From Arthrobacter sp. ISL-65 (GTDB lineage: Bacteria > Actinomycetota > Actinomycetes > Actinomycetales > Micrococcaceae): a stretch of DNA of 64,000 nt. The stretch spans positions 28,062-92,061 of the forward strand of contig NZ_JAGGPN010000017.1 in NCBI RefSeq assembly GCF_018613795.1. Reading direction: 5' to 3'. Positions 34,434 to 42,336 of the stretch are shown here, in pieces; within the stretch, counting starts at the first letter, position 1, and each line of letters opens with the position of its first letter. The notes beneath the pieces are model-generated. The model had not been told where the DNA came from. It saw only the letters and a list, made by a program, of their open reading frames with translations, and ran no database searches. The position numbers and the translations under genes are program-made.

Positions 34434-35786
34434 TCAGGCGGCGGCCTCCACGGTGGCCTTCTCCGTCGTCGTCATCTCCGGCGGCGCGGCCCGGAAGCCG
34501 CGGGTGATCAGCGCCAGCACCACCACACCGAGCGCCAGCCACGACAGTCCCAGCGTAATGGCGTTGCTGTCCAGCTGGGAGAGCAGGTACGCGCAGACGA
34601 TGGCGCCCACCGCCGGGACCACCACATAGGAGACGGCGTTCAGCTGCTCCCCGGCACGCCGCCGGCGCACGTAGTGGAACACCACGGACGCGTTGACCAG
34701 CGTGAAGGCGGTGAAGGCACCGAAGTTGATGAACGACGTCGACGTGGCCACGTCCAAAAAGATCGCGATCAGGCCGACGATGCCGGTGACCACCAGGTTC
34801 ACCACGGGCGTGTGGAACTTGGCGCTGAGCTTGCCGAAGACCGCCTTGGGCAGGACGGAGTCGCGGCCCATCGCGTAGATCAGGCGGGAGGCGCTGGCCT
34901 GCGCGGCGAGGCCGGAGGCGAACTGCGCCACCACCAGCCCGGCGAGGAAGACCGCGCCGAAGACCTGCCCGCCGATCTGAAGCGCGATGGCGCTGGCCGC
35001 GGACGCCGAGTCCTCGAACACGCCGCCCGGGTGCACCAGCTGGGTGATGTAGGAGACGGCCACGAAGATGCCGCCGCCGATCAGCGCGATGAGCATGATG
35101 GCGCGGGGCACGTTCCGGCGCGGGTCCACGGTTTCCTCGGTGAGGGTGGTGACGGCGTCGAACCCCAGGAACGAATACGCCGCGATCGCCGCGCCGGCGG
35201 AGACGGTGGCGAAGCTGGACGTGCTGTTGAAGAACGGCTCCGTGCTGGCCAGGCCCCCCGCGCCGGAGATGGACACCACATTGCCGATGGCCAGCACCAC
35301 GAAGAACACGATCACCAGCAGCTGGAACGCCATCAGCACGTAGTTGGCCTTGTCCGCCACCTTGATGCCCAGGACGTTCAGGACCGTGGTGATGAGTATG
35401 AAGCCGACAATCCAGAGCCACATGGGCACGCCCGGGAACTGCGCGCTCAGGTAGGACGCACCGATCAGCCAGATCACCATGGGCAGGAAGAGGTAGTCCA
35501 GCAGGATCGCCCAGCCCACCAGGAAGCCCACCCGCGGATCGATGGACCGGCGCACGTACGTGTAGGCGGAGCCGGCCACCGGGTAGGCGACCGCCATCCG
35601 GCCGTAGCTGTGGGCGGTGAACAGCATGGCCACCATCGCCACGAGATAGGCCGACGGCGCCGCCCCGCCCGTGGTCTCGGCGATGAGACCGAAGATGGCC
35701 AGGACAATCAGCGGGGTCAGGTACGCCAGGCCGAACAGCACCAGCGACGGCAGCTTCAGCGTGCGGGTCAGGGTTGTTGTGGTCAC
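34434..35786 (-). CDS. APC-family amino acid/amine permease
   Basis: About 450 residues with twelve predicted membrane helices and the APC opening SLVLFGLAYLTPLIVLAIFG. AYPVAGSAYTYVRRSI is the conserved loop after TM2-3 and AYSFLGFDAVTTLTEETVDP the TM6-7 signature. GTG 35786 has AAGGA 7 nt upstream; ATG 35804 overlaps the previous stop. Between two carbon-nitrogen hydrolases it likely imports their amide or amine substrate. Confidence 0.93.
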   Translation of the reverse strand: MTTTTLTRTLKLPSLVLFGLAYLTPLIVLAIFGLIAETTGGAAPSAYLVAMVAMLFTAHSYGRMAVAYPVAGSAYTYVRRSIDPRVGFLVGWAILLDYLFLPMVIWLIGASYLSAQFPGVPMWLWIVGFILITTVLNVLGIKVADKANYVLMAFQLLVIVFFVVLAIGNVVSISGAGGLASTEPFFNSTSSFATVSAGAAIAAYSFLGFDAVTTLTEETVDPRRNVPRAIMLIALIGGGIFVAVSYITQLVHPGGVFEDSASAASAIALQIGGQVFGAVFLAGLVVAQFASGLAAQASASRLIYAMGRDSVLPKAVFGKLSAKFHTPVVNLVVTGIVGLIAIFLDVATSTSFINFGAFTAFTLVNASVVFHYVRRRRAGEQLNAVSYVVVPAVGAIVCAYLLSQLDSNAITLGLSWLALGVVVLALITRGFRAAPPEMTTTEKATVEAAA

Positions 35787-35796
35787 GTGGTTTTCC

Positions 35797-36675
35797 TTAA
35801 GCATTGAAGGACGGGGGCGTCCAGGTCACCGGATTGATCCGGCCTTGGTAGACGGGCAGTTCGACGGCGACCTCGCCGTCCCGGAACTGGGACCAGGGAC
35901 GGTTGAGGTTCTCCGTCCCGTGGGTGCGGACGTGTTCGACGGCGGCCAGGTCCAGGTCCGCTGTCAGCAGCACCTCGGCGTCGTTCCCGGCTTCCGCGAT
36001 GGTGTTGCCTTCGGGGTCGACGATGATGCTCTTTCCCTGGCCGATGGGGCCGGCGCAGTTGACGCTGACCACGAACACCTGGTTCACGATGGCGTTCGCC
36101 TTGGCCAGCACCAGCTCCTGCCGCCGGTCCGGGGTGGTGGTTTTGACGACGTTGAGGATGACCTCGGCGCCCATCCAGGCGAGCTGGCGCGAGACTTCCG
36201 GATACCAGGCGTCGTAGCAGATGTTCAGGCCCACCCGGCCGATTCCGGCCAGGTCCACGGTGGTGAACCGGTCGCCGGGGTCGTAGGGCTCGAACGGGCG
36301 CCAGGGGAAGATCTTCCGGTAGTAGCCGGCCAGCTCCCCCTCCGGGGACAGCACCAGCTGGGTGTTGAACAGCTGGCCTTCCGGGCCGCGCTCGCAGACA
36401 CTGCCGGGGACCAGCCAGATGCCGAGGTCCGCGGCGAGCTCCTTTAGCTCCTTGACTCTTGGACCGTCCAGCGGTTCGGCGGAGTCCTGCAGCGCTTCGG
36501 TGCGCTGCAGGTCCGGGTCCCCGTCGCCGAACAGGTGGAGCTCCGGGAAGACCACCAGTTTGCTGTCCGGCTTGGTCTTGAGGGCAGCCGCTACCTCGTC
36601 CGCGAAGGCCGAAACGGGTTCGCCGATGAGCCGGGGCCGGGCCTGGGCTGCGACGAGGGGAAGGATGCGTGGCAT
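35797..36675 (-). CDS. Carbon-nitrogen hydrolase (amidase/nitrilase superfamily)
   Basis: 292 residues. Triad: Glu in VVFPELHLFGDGD, Lys in YYRKIFPWRPFEP, and Cys in GLNICYDAWYPEVSRQL. The lengthier loops and WRPFEPYDPGDRF differ from the Nit2-like sister at 33596, pointing to an aliphatic amidase, formamidase or carbamoyl-amidase type. It starts the minus-strand hydrolase/permease unit opposite the GntR regulator. Confidence 0.9.
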   Translation of the reverse strand: MPRILPLVAAQARPRLIGEPVSAFADEVAAALKTKPDSKLVVFPELHLFGDGDPDLQRTEALQDSAEPLDGPRVKELKELAADLGIWLVPGSVCERGPEGQLFNTQLVLSPEGELAGYYRKIFPWRPFEPYDPGDRFTTVDLAGIGRVGLNICYDAWYPEVSRQLAWMGAEVILNVVKTTTPDRRQELVLAKANAIVNQVFVVSVNCAGPIGQGKSIIVDPEGNTIAEAGNDAEVLLTADLDLAAVEHVRTHGTENLNRPWSQFRDGEVAVELPVYQGRINPVTWTPPSFNA

Positions 36676-36704
36676 GGGTTTGTCTCCGGGTTGGGGTGTG
36701 ATCC

Positions 36705-36729
36705 GGATAATATTAGATCGGAATGATCC
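36705..36729. promoter_or_regulatory. Candidate GntR operator between amidase and GntR genes
   Basis: Within the 75-nt divergent region, GGATAAT (36705-36711) and ATGATCC (36723-36729) form an imperfect inverted repeat (6 of 7 pairs) around an AT-rich centre. Position suits control of both directions by the adjacent regulator. Confidence 0.35.
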
Positions 36730-36750
36730 AATTATGGGAAGGGGCGGCGG

Positions 36751-37524
36751 ATGGGCCGTAAAGTAGCGGATATGACCCGTCAGTTGGAGGACACTGCCAG
36801 CGCCTCCCCCATCGGCGCCGGCGCCCTGGCCGGCATCGACCGCAGGAGCGCCATCGACGCCGTGCGGCTGCGCATCGGCATGGCCATTTCACTGGGGCTG
36901 CTGAAACCCGGCGAGCGCCTGCCCGACCAGGAGGACGTGGCGCTGGGCCTGTCGGTCAGCCCGATCACTGCCCGGCGGGCACTGGCGAGCCTCGCGGACC
37001 AGGGCGTGGTGGTGCGCCGCCGCGGCCGGGCCGGCGGGACGTTCGTGGCGGACGAGCCGCCGCGGAACGTGCTGGCGGAACTCACCGCATCACCGGCCGA
37101 GTCCCAGGCCGTGAACCGGCTGGTGGACCGGCGGCTGCTCTTCGAATGCGCGGTGACGCACTACGCGGCCGCCAACGTAACGGCCGTACAGCTGGACGAG
37201 CTGGAACAGCTGACGCGGGACATGGCAGAGTCCACGGACTGGTCCGGCTACCACCAGGCGGACGAGCAGTTCCACCAATTGGTGGGCACCGCGTCAGGGC
37301 TGGGGACCGCCGTCGAGGTTTATCACGAGACGCTGGCCGAGCTGTACGCCTACTTCATCCCCTACCCCATCGAACTGCTGCACAAATCCAACTGCGACCA
37401 CGTGGCGCTGGTGGCCGCCCTGCGGGCACACGACGGGGACACCGCCGTCGAAATCTCACGGAAGCACGTGGACATCCTGCACCGGAGCATGTTCATGGGG
37501 CTGTCAGCGCGAACGGACACTTGA
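36751..37524 (+). CDS. GntR/FCD-family transcriptional regulator
   Basis: 257 residues. The N-terminal winged helix reads GLLKPGERLPDQEDVALGLS, VSPITARRALASLADQGVVV and GRAGGTFVA. The C-terminal helical domain (DRRLLFECAVTHYAAANV, ADEQFHQLVG, CDHVALVAALRAHDGDTAVE) is the FCD metal/ligand domain. Start ATG 36751 follows AAGGGGCGGCGG. It lies divergent from the carbon-nitrogen hydrolase/APC unit and is its probable repressor, responding to a small acid or amide. Confidence 0.92.
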   Translation: MGRKVADMTRQLEDTASASPIGAGALAGIDRRSAIDAVRLRIGMAISLGLLKPGERLPDQEDVALGLSVSPITARRALASLADQGVVVRRRGRAGGTFVADEPPRNVLAELTASPAESQAVNRLVDRRLLFECAVTHYAAANVTAVQLDELEQLTRDMAESTDWSGYHQADEQFHQLVGTASGLGTAVEVYHETLAELYAYFIPYPIELLHKSNCDHVALVAALRAHDGDTAVEISRKHVDILHRSMFMGLSARTDT

Positions 37525-37541
37525 GGCCCCTGCTTGAACCT

Positions 37542-37958
37542 CTAGCCGGGGATTGCGCCGATCTGCTGCATGAGCCTCATGTTGTCGGTGGTCCCCCAGT
37601 GCTCGGCGACCTTTCCGTCCTCGACTCGGATAATGTCAGTCCCGCCGAATTCGACACTCTTCCCGGTTCCTGCGACGCCAGCCATCTCTCCACGATGTGT
37701 GCCAGTGAGGACGACGTGGCATGCCTCCATGTTTCCGTCGGCCAGCGACGGCTCGAGCGACTTGACCCTGATATCCGGGAACGCCGTCCTCACCGCATTC
37801 ACGAAATAGCGGACACCCTCCTTGCCGGGCGGCTGTCCGGGAAGAGCCTCCTCATGATCCAAATAGTCGTCCGTCGCCAACTCATCAATGAGGGACAGAT
37901 TTCCACCCTCGATGATCTCCCTGTAAAAACGCTCGATCAGTCCACTCCCGTTAGCCAT
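37542..37958 (-). CDS. SnoaL-like ester cyclase / NTF2-fold protein
   Basis: 138 residues: the pattern GLIERFYREIIEGGNLSLID, then YLDHEEALPGQPPGKEG and a C-terminal DGKVAEHWGTTDNMRLMQQIG. This is the SnoaL/polyketide-cyclase-like NTF2 fold used as a hydrolase, cyclase or ligand-binding scaffold. The catalytic role cannot be told. It ends 17 nt from the convergent GntR gene. Confidence 0.88.
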   Translation of the reverse strand: MANGSGLIERFYREIIEGGNLSLIDELATDDYLDHEEALPGQPPGKEGVRYFVNAVRTAFPDIRVKSLEPSLADGNMEACHVVLTGTHRGEMAGVAGTGKSVEFGGTDIIRVEDGKVAEHWGTTDNMRLMQQIGAIPG

Positions 37959-38445
37959 TTCCGAACCCCTCGTGCATGAGACCCATCACAGTTCCCCCAA
38001 GGGCGTTTGGCCCCATGGCGGCCAGCGCAGCGACGACGCCCCGCAGGCGCCCCTTCTCTGGCAGTAACCACCAGACTCAGCCGCGGAATCACTTTGGAAA
38101 CGCGGCCAAAAGCCTGGTTATGCCTGACAGTATTCCCGGGCCCCAGCGCCGTCAATACGCCGTTACTGGCCTTGAAGACCGTCCACTTTTGAACCACCTA
38201 CAACAACACCGAAGTGGCCCTCCCAACCGCCCGCCGGCGCTGCCGGCGGACCCCGCCACAGTGCCACCGCGGCCCCAAGCATTCCTGCCGCATCCCTTTC
38301 GCAGGACACCTAGTCAGAATGCGTAAAAGCAGGATAATGTATTTCTTGTCAAAGGATGCAAATTCCTCCTGCCCGGCAAAGCCGCCGGCAGGGAAGGACT
38401 GCCTCACCTCCCCGGCGCGCCGCCGCCGCGAAAGGAACCACCATC
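37959..38445. other. Intergenic region upstream of the FAH-family gene
   Basis: 487 nt without a credible gene. AT-rich segments at about 38325-38360 (around GGATAATGTATTTCTTGTCA) look like a promoter for the following genes. A short GC-rich inverted repeat (CCTGCC ... GGCAGG, about 38370-38394) sits in the leader. The rest is unremarkable. Confidence 0.4.
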
Positions 38446-39297
38446 ATGAACTACGCAAGCTTCGTATCTGCAGACGGCTCCCCCACATGGGGCATCATTG
38501 CCGACGGACGGGCGTACGATCTCGGCCCCAGCGGAGCCAACCTTGCCCGCACGCTCCGCGCCGCCGTCGAGCAGGGCATCTTCGGCACCGTCGGTAAAGA
38601 GTTCCGCAGTGCCCCCTCCCGCGCGGAAGTGGACATCGAGTTCCTCCCCGCCGTCACCGATCCCGGCAAGATCATCTGCATCGGAGTGAACTACCGCAGC
38701 CACCAGGAAGAATCCGGCAAGACGGAGCAGAAGGCTCCCACCATCTTTACCCGTTTCGCTGATTCGCAGATGGGCCACCTGCAGCCGGCCCAGATGCCCG
38801 CCACTACCACCAAGTTCGACTACGAAGGCGAGATGGCCCTGGTCATCGGCAAGGAAGCATTCCACGTGGCCGAAGACGACGCCTTTGACTACGTTGCCGG
38901 CTACGCCGCCTACAACGATCTCAGCGTCCGTGACTGGCAGCTCGCCGCCTCCCAATGGATCCCCGGCAAGAACTTCCCCGGCACTGGCGGCTTCGGGCCC
39001 TACCTCGTCCCGGCCGCCGAGCTGGGCGACGTCAGCGGGCTCACCCTGGAAACCCGGGTCAACGGCGACATCCGCCAGAAGGCCTCAGTGGCCGACCTGT
39101 ACTTCACTATTCCGCAGCTGATCGCCTACGTCACCGGCTTCACCAAGCTCTCCCCCGGCGACGTGATCGTCACCGGCACGCCCGGTGGTGTGGGCCTCTT
39201 CATGGAACCGTCCGGCCTGCTCTCGGCTGGTGACGTCGTTGAGGTGGAAATCACCGGCCTGGGCACCCTGAAAAACACGGTGGAGCTCGTCTCCTGA
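38446..39297 (+). CDS. Fumarylacetoacetate hydrolase-family protein
   Basis: 283 residues from ATG 38446 (AAAGGAACCACC upstream). The FAH core IICIGVNYRSHQEE, the metal ligands of FDYEGEMALVIGK (two Glu) and Asp in AYNDLSVRDWQ, and the closing VIVTGTPGGVG are all present. The family hydrolyses, isomerises or decarboxylates ring-cleavage products such as fumarylpyruvate, acylpyruvates or 2-hydroxy-hepta-2,4-diene-1,7-dioate. It is followed 48 nt later by an aromatic FAD hydroxylase, so a role in the lower part of an aromatic pathway is likely. Confidence 0.93.
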   Translation: MNYASFVSADGSPTWGIIADGRAYDLGPSGANLARTLRAAVEQGIFGTVGKEFRSAPSRAEVDIEFLPAVTDPGKIICIGVNYRSHQEESGKTEQKAPTIFTRFADSQMGHLQPAQMPATTTKFDYEGEMALVIGKEAFHVAEDDAFDYVAGYAAYNDLSVRDWQLAASQWIPGKNFPGTGGFGPYLVPAAELGDVSGLTLETRVNGDIRQKASVADLYFTIPQLIAYVTGFTKLSPGDVIVTGTPGGVGLFMEPSGLLSAGDVVEVEITGLGTLKNTVELVS

Positions 39298-39345
39298 CCC
39301 ACCCTGCTCCGACTGCACTCTTTGAGGAACGGAACTTAGATAGGC

Positions 39346-40956
39346 ATGGACAAAATCATCGAAACCGACGTACTGGTCATCGGGGCAGGCCCCATCGGCC
39401 TGGCTGCGGCCAACCTGCTGGCGGACCAGGGCGTCAACGTGATGCTCGTGGAACGCCATGCCGGTACAAGCGACGAACCACGGGCCATCAGCGTCACCGA
39501 CGAGACGCTGCGCGTCATGCAGCAGATCGGCATTCTGGACCGGCTGGCGCCGGAGATGCTCATGGACACGGGCGCCCGCTACTTCGGCCGGAAGGAACAG
39601 CTGCTGGCGGAGGTCTACCCGGCGAGCCCGAGGCTGGGTCAGCCCGGAAAGTCGCAGTTCGACCAGCCCGTGATGGAATCGCTGCTCCTTGAAGCCGCCC
39701 GGGCCCGTCCGTTGATCGACGTCCGCTTCAGCACTGAGGCGTTCCGCATCACGGACGGGCCCGAGCATGCGGACACGGTGCTGATCGACGACGACGGCAA
39801 GCACACCGTCCGCTCCAAATGGGTGGTGGCGTGTGACGGCGGCCGCAGCCCGGTCCGCTCCCAGCTCGGGATCCCGATGGAAGGTTCCACCCAGACCCAG
39901 AAGTGGATCGTGGTGGACACTATCAACGCCCCGGGTGAACCGGAGCGGTTCTCCGAGTTCCACTGCAACGGGACACGTCCCGTGGTGGTGGTCCCCGGAG
40001 TCCATGGCCGCTGCCGTTACGAGTTCATGCTCCTCCCCGGCGAGGACGCTGCGGCAGTGACGTCCCCGGAGGCCATCATCAGGCTCATCGCGCCGTTCCA
40101 GACGATTGTCGCGGCGGACATCCGCCGCGCGGCCGTGTACGTTGCCCACCAGCGCGTGGCCCTGAACTACCGCGTGGGGCACGTGCTCCTTGCCGGCGAC
40201 GCAGCCCACATGATGCCTCCGTTCGCCGGCCAGGCCCTGAACGCAGGCATCCGTGACGCCGCCAACCTTGCCTGGAAAGTCGCCGCGAACGTCCGGGGCA
40301 CCGGCACCGATGCGCTGGTGAACACCTACCAGGCAGAGCGGCGCCCGCACGCGGTGGACATGGTGCGCCTTTCCCACCGGATCGGCAAAGTGGTGATGAA
40401 CGTCAACCCCGCGCTCACCGCCATCCGCGACGCCGCCATCACTGCCTCCGGCATCGTTCCCGCCGCCAAGGGCTGGCTCGCGGGCATGAAGTTCCTCAAG
40501 CAGCCGCACTTCACCGATGGCTGTGTGGCGGACCTGGGCAGTTCAGTTTCCAGGTGGGCGGCCGCGCTGGTGGGCCGCTCCCTTTCCCAGCCGCAGGTCA
40601 CGCTGTCCACCGGCGACGCGGTCCCGCTGGACACCGTCCTCGGTACGGGCTGGGCACTGCTGCACTTCCCCTACGATCGGCGCGCACCCCTTGAGGTCCG
40701 GCGGCTGGGCACCGTGGAAAACGACGACGACGGCGCGCACCTCGCGCAGACAGACGTCACGGCCGTCACGGACACCAGCGGCGCGTTCGCGGCTGTCGCC
40801 GGCAGCGGTACGACCCTCGTGGTGCGGCCCGACCGCTATGTCGCAGCAGCCACCACCCCCGACACCGAGCAGGCGGCGTTCGAAGCGCTGGCCGCGTACG
40901 TGCCGCAGCTGGCCCGCCTGCGACACGCCGCAGCTGGAGCGCCGGCTATACGCTGA
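39346..40956 (+). CDS. Aromatic-ring FAD monooxygenase (class A hydroxylase, MhpA-like)
   Basis: 536 residues. The FAD dinucleotide-binding loop VIGAGPIGLAAANLL (about 9-23), the dual FAD/NADPH motif CDGGRSPVRSQLG, and LLAGDAAHMMPPFAGQALNA mark the p-hydroxybenzoate-hydroxylase family. The length and C-terminal thioredoxin-like domain are those of MhpA, PheA and resorcinol hydroxylases. The reaction is ortho-hydroxylation of a phenol with NAD(P)H and O2. Paired with the FAH-family gene upstream. Confidence 0.93.
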   Translation: MDKIIETDVLVIGAGPIGLAAANLLADQGVNVMLVERHAGTSDEPRAISVTDETLRVMQQIGILDRLAPEMLMDTGARYFGRKEQLLAEVYPASPRLGQPGKSQFDQPVMESLLLEAARARPLIDVRFSTEAFRITDGPEHADTVLIDDDGKHTVRSKWVVACDGGRSPVRSQLGIPMEGSTQTQKWIVVDTINAPGEPERFSEFHCNGTRPVVVVPGVHGRCRYEFMLLPGEDAAAVTSPEAIIRLIAPFQTIVAADIRRAAVYVAHQRVALNYRVGHVLLAGDAAHMMPPFAGQALNAGIRDAANLAWKVAANVRGTGTDALVNTYQAERRPHAVDMVRLSHRIGKVVMNVNPALTAIRDAAITASGIVPAAKGWLAGMKFLKQPHFTDGCVADLGSSVSRWAAALVGRSLSQPQVTLSTGDAVPLDTVLGTGWALLHFPYDRRAPLEVRRLGTVENDDDGAHLAQTDVTAVTDTSGAFAAVAGSGTTLVVRPDRYVAAATTPDTEQAAFEALAAYVPQLARLRHAAAGAPAIR

Positions 40957-40971
40957 GAGACCATGGGAAGG

Positions 40972-41006
40972 GAGCGGGGAGGCCAAGCGGCCTCCCCGCT
41001 CTTTTT
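40972..41006 (+). terminator. Rho-independent terminator of the FAH/FAD-hydroxylase unit
   Basis: Perfect 13-bp GC stem GAGCGGGGAGGCC / GGCCTCCCCGCTC (40972-40984 with 40989-41001), AAGC loop, then TTTTT. It lies 16 nt after the FAD-hydroxylase stop. Confidence 0.9.
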
Positions 41007-41019
41007 GCTGTCCGCATGC

Positions 41020-41083
41020 CCAACTAAGCAGCAGCTCAGGGCGTTCCCAGCGCCGAGAACGCCCTGAGCTGCTACCGAGTTGG
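41020..41083. repeat. Long intergenic hairpin
   Basis: A 17-bp perfect stem (41030-41046 with 41057-41073; arm AGCAGCTCAGGGCGTTC) with a 10-nt loop, extended by CCAACT/AGTTGG outer arms (41020-41025 with 41078-41083) across a small bulge. No T-run follows. It may be a REP-like unit or part of a bidirectional terminator. Confidence 0.7.
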
Positions 41084-41095
41084 GAAAGGCGCGAA

Positions 41096-41151
41096 CGACG
41101 GCGGGGCCGCACCCGTCGGGATCGGAATCCCTGGGTGCGGCCCCGCCGTCG
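41096..41151 (-). terminator. Hairpin following the flavin reductase/FCD gene
   Basis: A 19-bp perfect stem (41096-41114 with 41133-41151; arm CGACGGCGGGGCCGCACCC) with an inner GGGAT-CGGA-ATCCC stem. It lies 17 nt after the stop of the minus-strand gene ending at 41169. No T-run is evident, so termination strength is uncertain. Confidence 0.65.
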
Positions 41152-41168
41152 CGGTTTGGATCTGCTGG

Positions 41169-42320
41169 TTAGACCTCGCCGCCGTGGCGCTCAATCACGT
41201 CGCTGGCCAGCTGCTTGCCGAAGGAGGTGTGCAGGCGGAGGGCCTCCGCCGCGCGCGCGTAGTCGTGTTCCTTCAGCGCCGCCGTGAGCTCGACAATGTG
41301 GCTGTGGTCCATCTTCCGGGCCCACTCTTCGCTGTTGAGGGCTTCACGCCAGACGGTGCCGATTCCGAGGCGGCGGAAGGCGTCAGTGAGCTGGGCGGAA
41401 CCCGCCACGCTCACCAGGCGGTTGTGGTACTTCGCGTTGGTCTTGAGGAACTTGTCCAGCGCTTCCTTGCCGCCCTGGCGCAGCAGGGCCAGCTCGTCGG
41501 TAAGCCGGCTCAGTTCCGCAATGTCCTCGTCCGCAAACTTCTCGAAGTGGCTCGCGAGGACGCCGAGCTCGATGGTGAGGCGGCCGTCGTAGACGCTGTC
41601 CGTCAGCTCGCGGGTGATGGGCGCGGGCAGGAATTCGCCCCTGTCACCCCGGGTAACGAGGGATTCGGCCGTCAACTTAACCAGCGCGTTGTGGACGTTG
41701 TGGGGATCGGACTTGGAGTGGGCAGCGATCTCGACCGGATCCAGTGCGTGATGCAGCGGAGTTCGGCGGCCCAGCACCCAGTCACGCACGGCGTCGTAGG
41801 CGGCGAGCTCCTTGACCCTTTCGAGCCGTCCGAACGCGCCGCGGAAGTACGCCAGCGGCTCGCCTGCGCCGGCCTTGGCCTCCGTGACCTGGCCGAGGAA
41901 TACGGTGTGCGTGCCGCCGGTAGGGGTTTCCGCAACCCTGCAGACAATGGTGGCGAGGGCGCCGTCCAGCATCGGTACTCCCTCGGCTGACATGGTAACC
42001 GAGACGCCGTCGAACTTGTCTCCGCCCTTGCGTCCGAACTTCATGGCGAGGTCGCTCTGGTCCTCGGCCAGGATATTGATGCCGAACACTCCGGCCTTCA
42101 GCACGGCGTCGTGCGTGGAGCTGGAGCGGTTAAGGCAGGCAAGCATCATGGGCGGCTCCATGGACAGCGACGACACGGCCGACGCCGTCGTTCCGTAGAG
42201 CTCGCCGTCCACGACGGTGGTGATCACCGTGACGCCGCTGGCGAAATGGCCCACGACATGACGGAAGGCAGCGGGATCAACGGTGATCTCCGCGGCAGGA
42301 ACAACCTGATGTGTATTCAT
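41169..42320 (-). CDS. Flavin reductase fused to a GntR/FCD-type domain
   Basis: About 383 residues from ATG 42318-42320 (AGGAGGATGAA upstream). Residues about 12-165 form an HpaC-type FMN-binding flavin reductase (FRHVVGHFASGVTVITTVVD, TASAVSSLSMEPPMMLACLN, GVFGINILAEDQSDLAMKFG). Residues about 185-245 look like a winged helix (EIAAHSKSDPHNVHNALVKL, ESLVTRGDRGEFL) and the rest is an FCD-like helical domain (YHNRLVSVAGS, MDHSHIVELTAALKEHDYA). It probably supplies reduced flavin to the HpaB-like oxygenase two genes upstream; the regulator-like half may sense a pathway compound. Confidence 0.9.
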   Translation of the reverse strand: MNTHQVVPAAEITVDPAAFRHVVGHFASGVTVITTVVDGELYGTTASAVSSLSMEPPMMLACLNRSSSTHDAVLKAGVFGINILAEDQSDLAMKFGRKGGDKFDGVSVTMSAEGVPMLDGALATIVCRVAETPTGGTHTVFLGQVTEAKAGAGEPLAYFRGAFGRLERVKELAAYDAVRDWVLGRRTPLHHALDPVEIAAHSKSDPHNVHNALVKLTAESLVTRGDRGEFLPAPITRELTDSVYDGRLTIELGVLASHFEKFADEDIAELSRLTDELALLRQGGKEALDKFLKTNAKYHNRLVSVAGSAQLTDAFRRLGIGTVWREALNSEEWARKMDHSHIVELTAALKEHDYARAAEALRLHTSFGKQLASDVIERHGGEV

Positions 42321-42336
42321 TTCATCCTCCTGGGAT

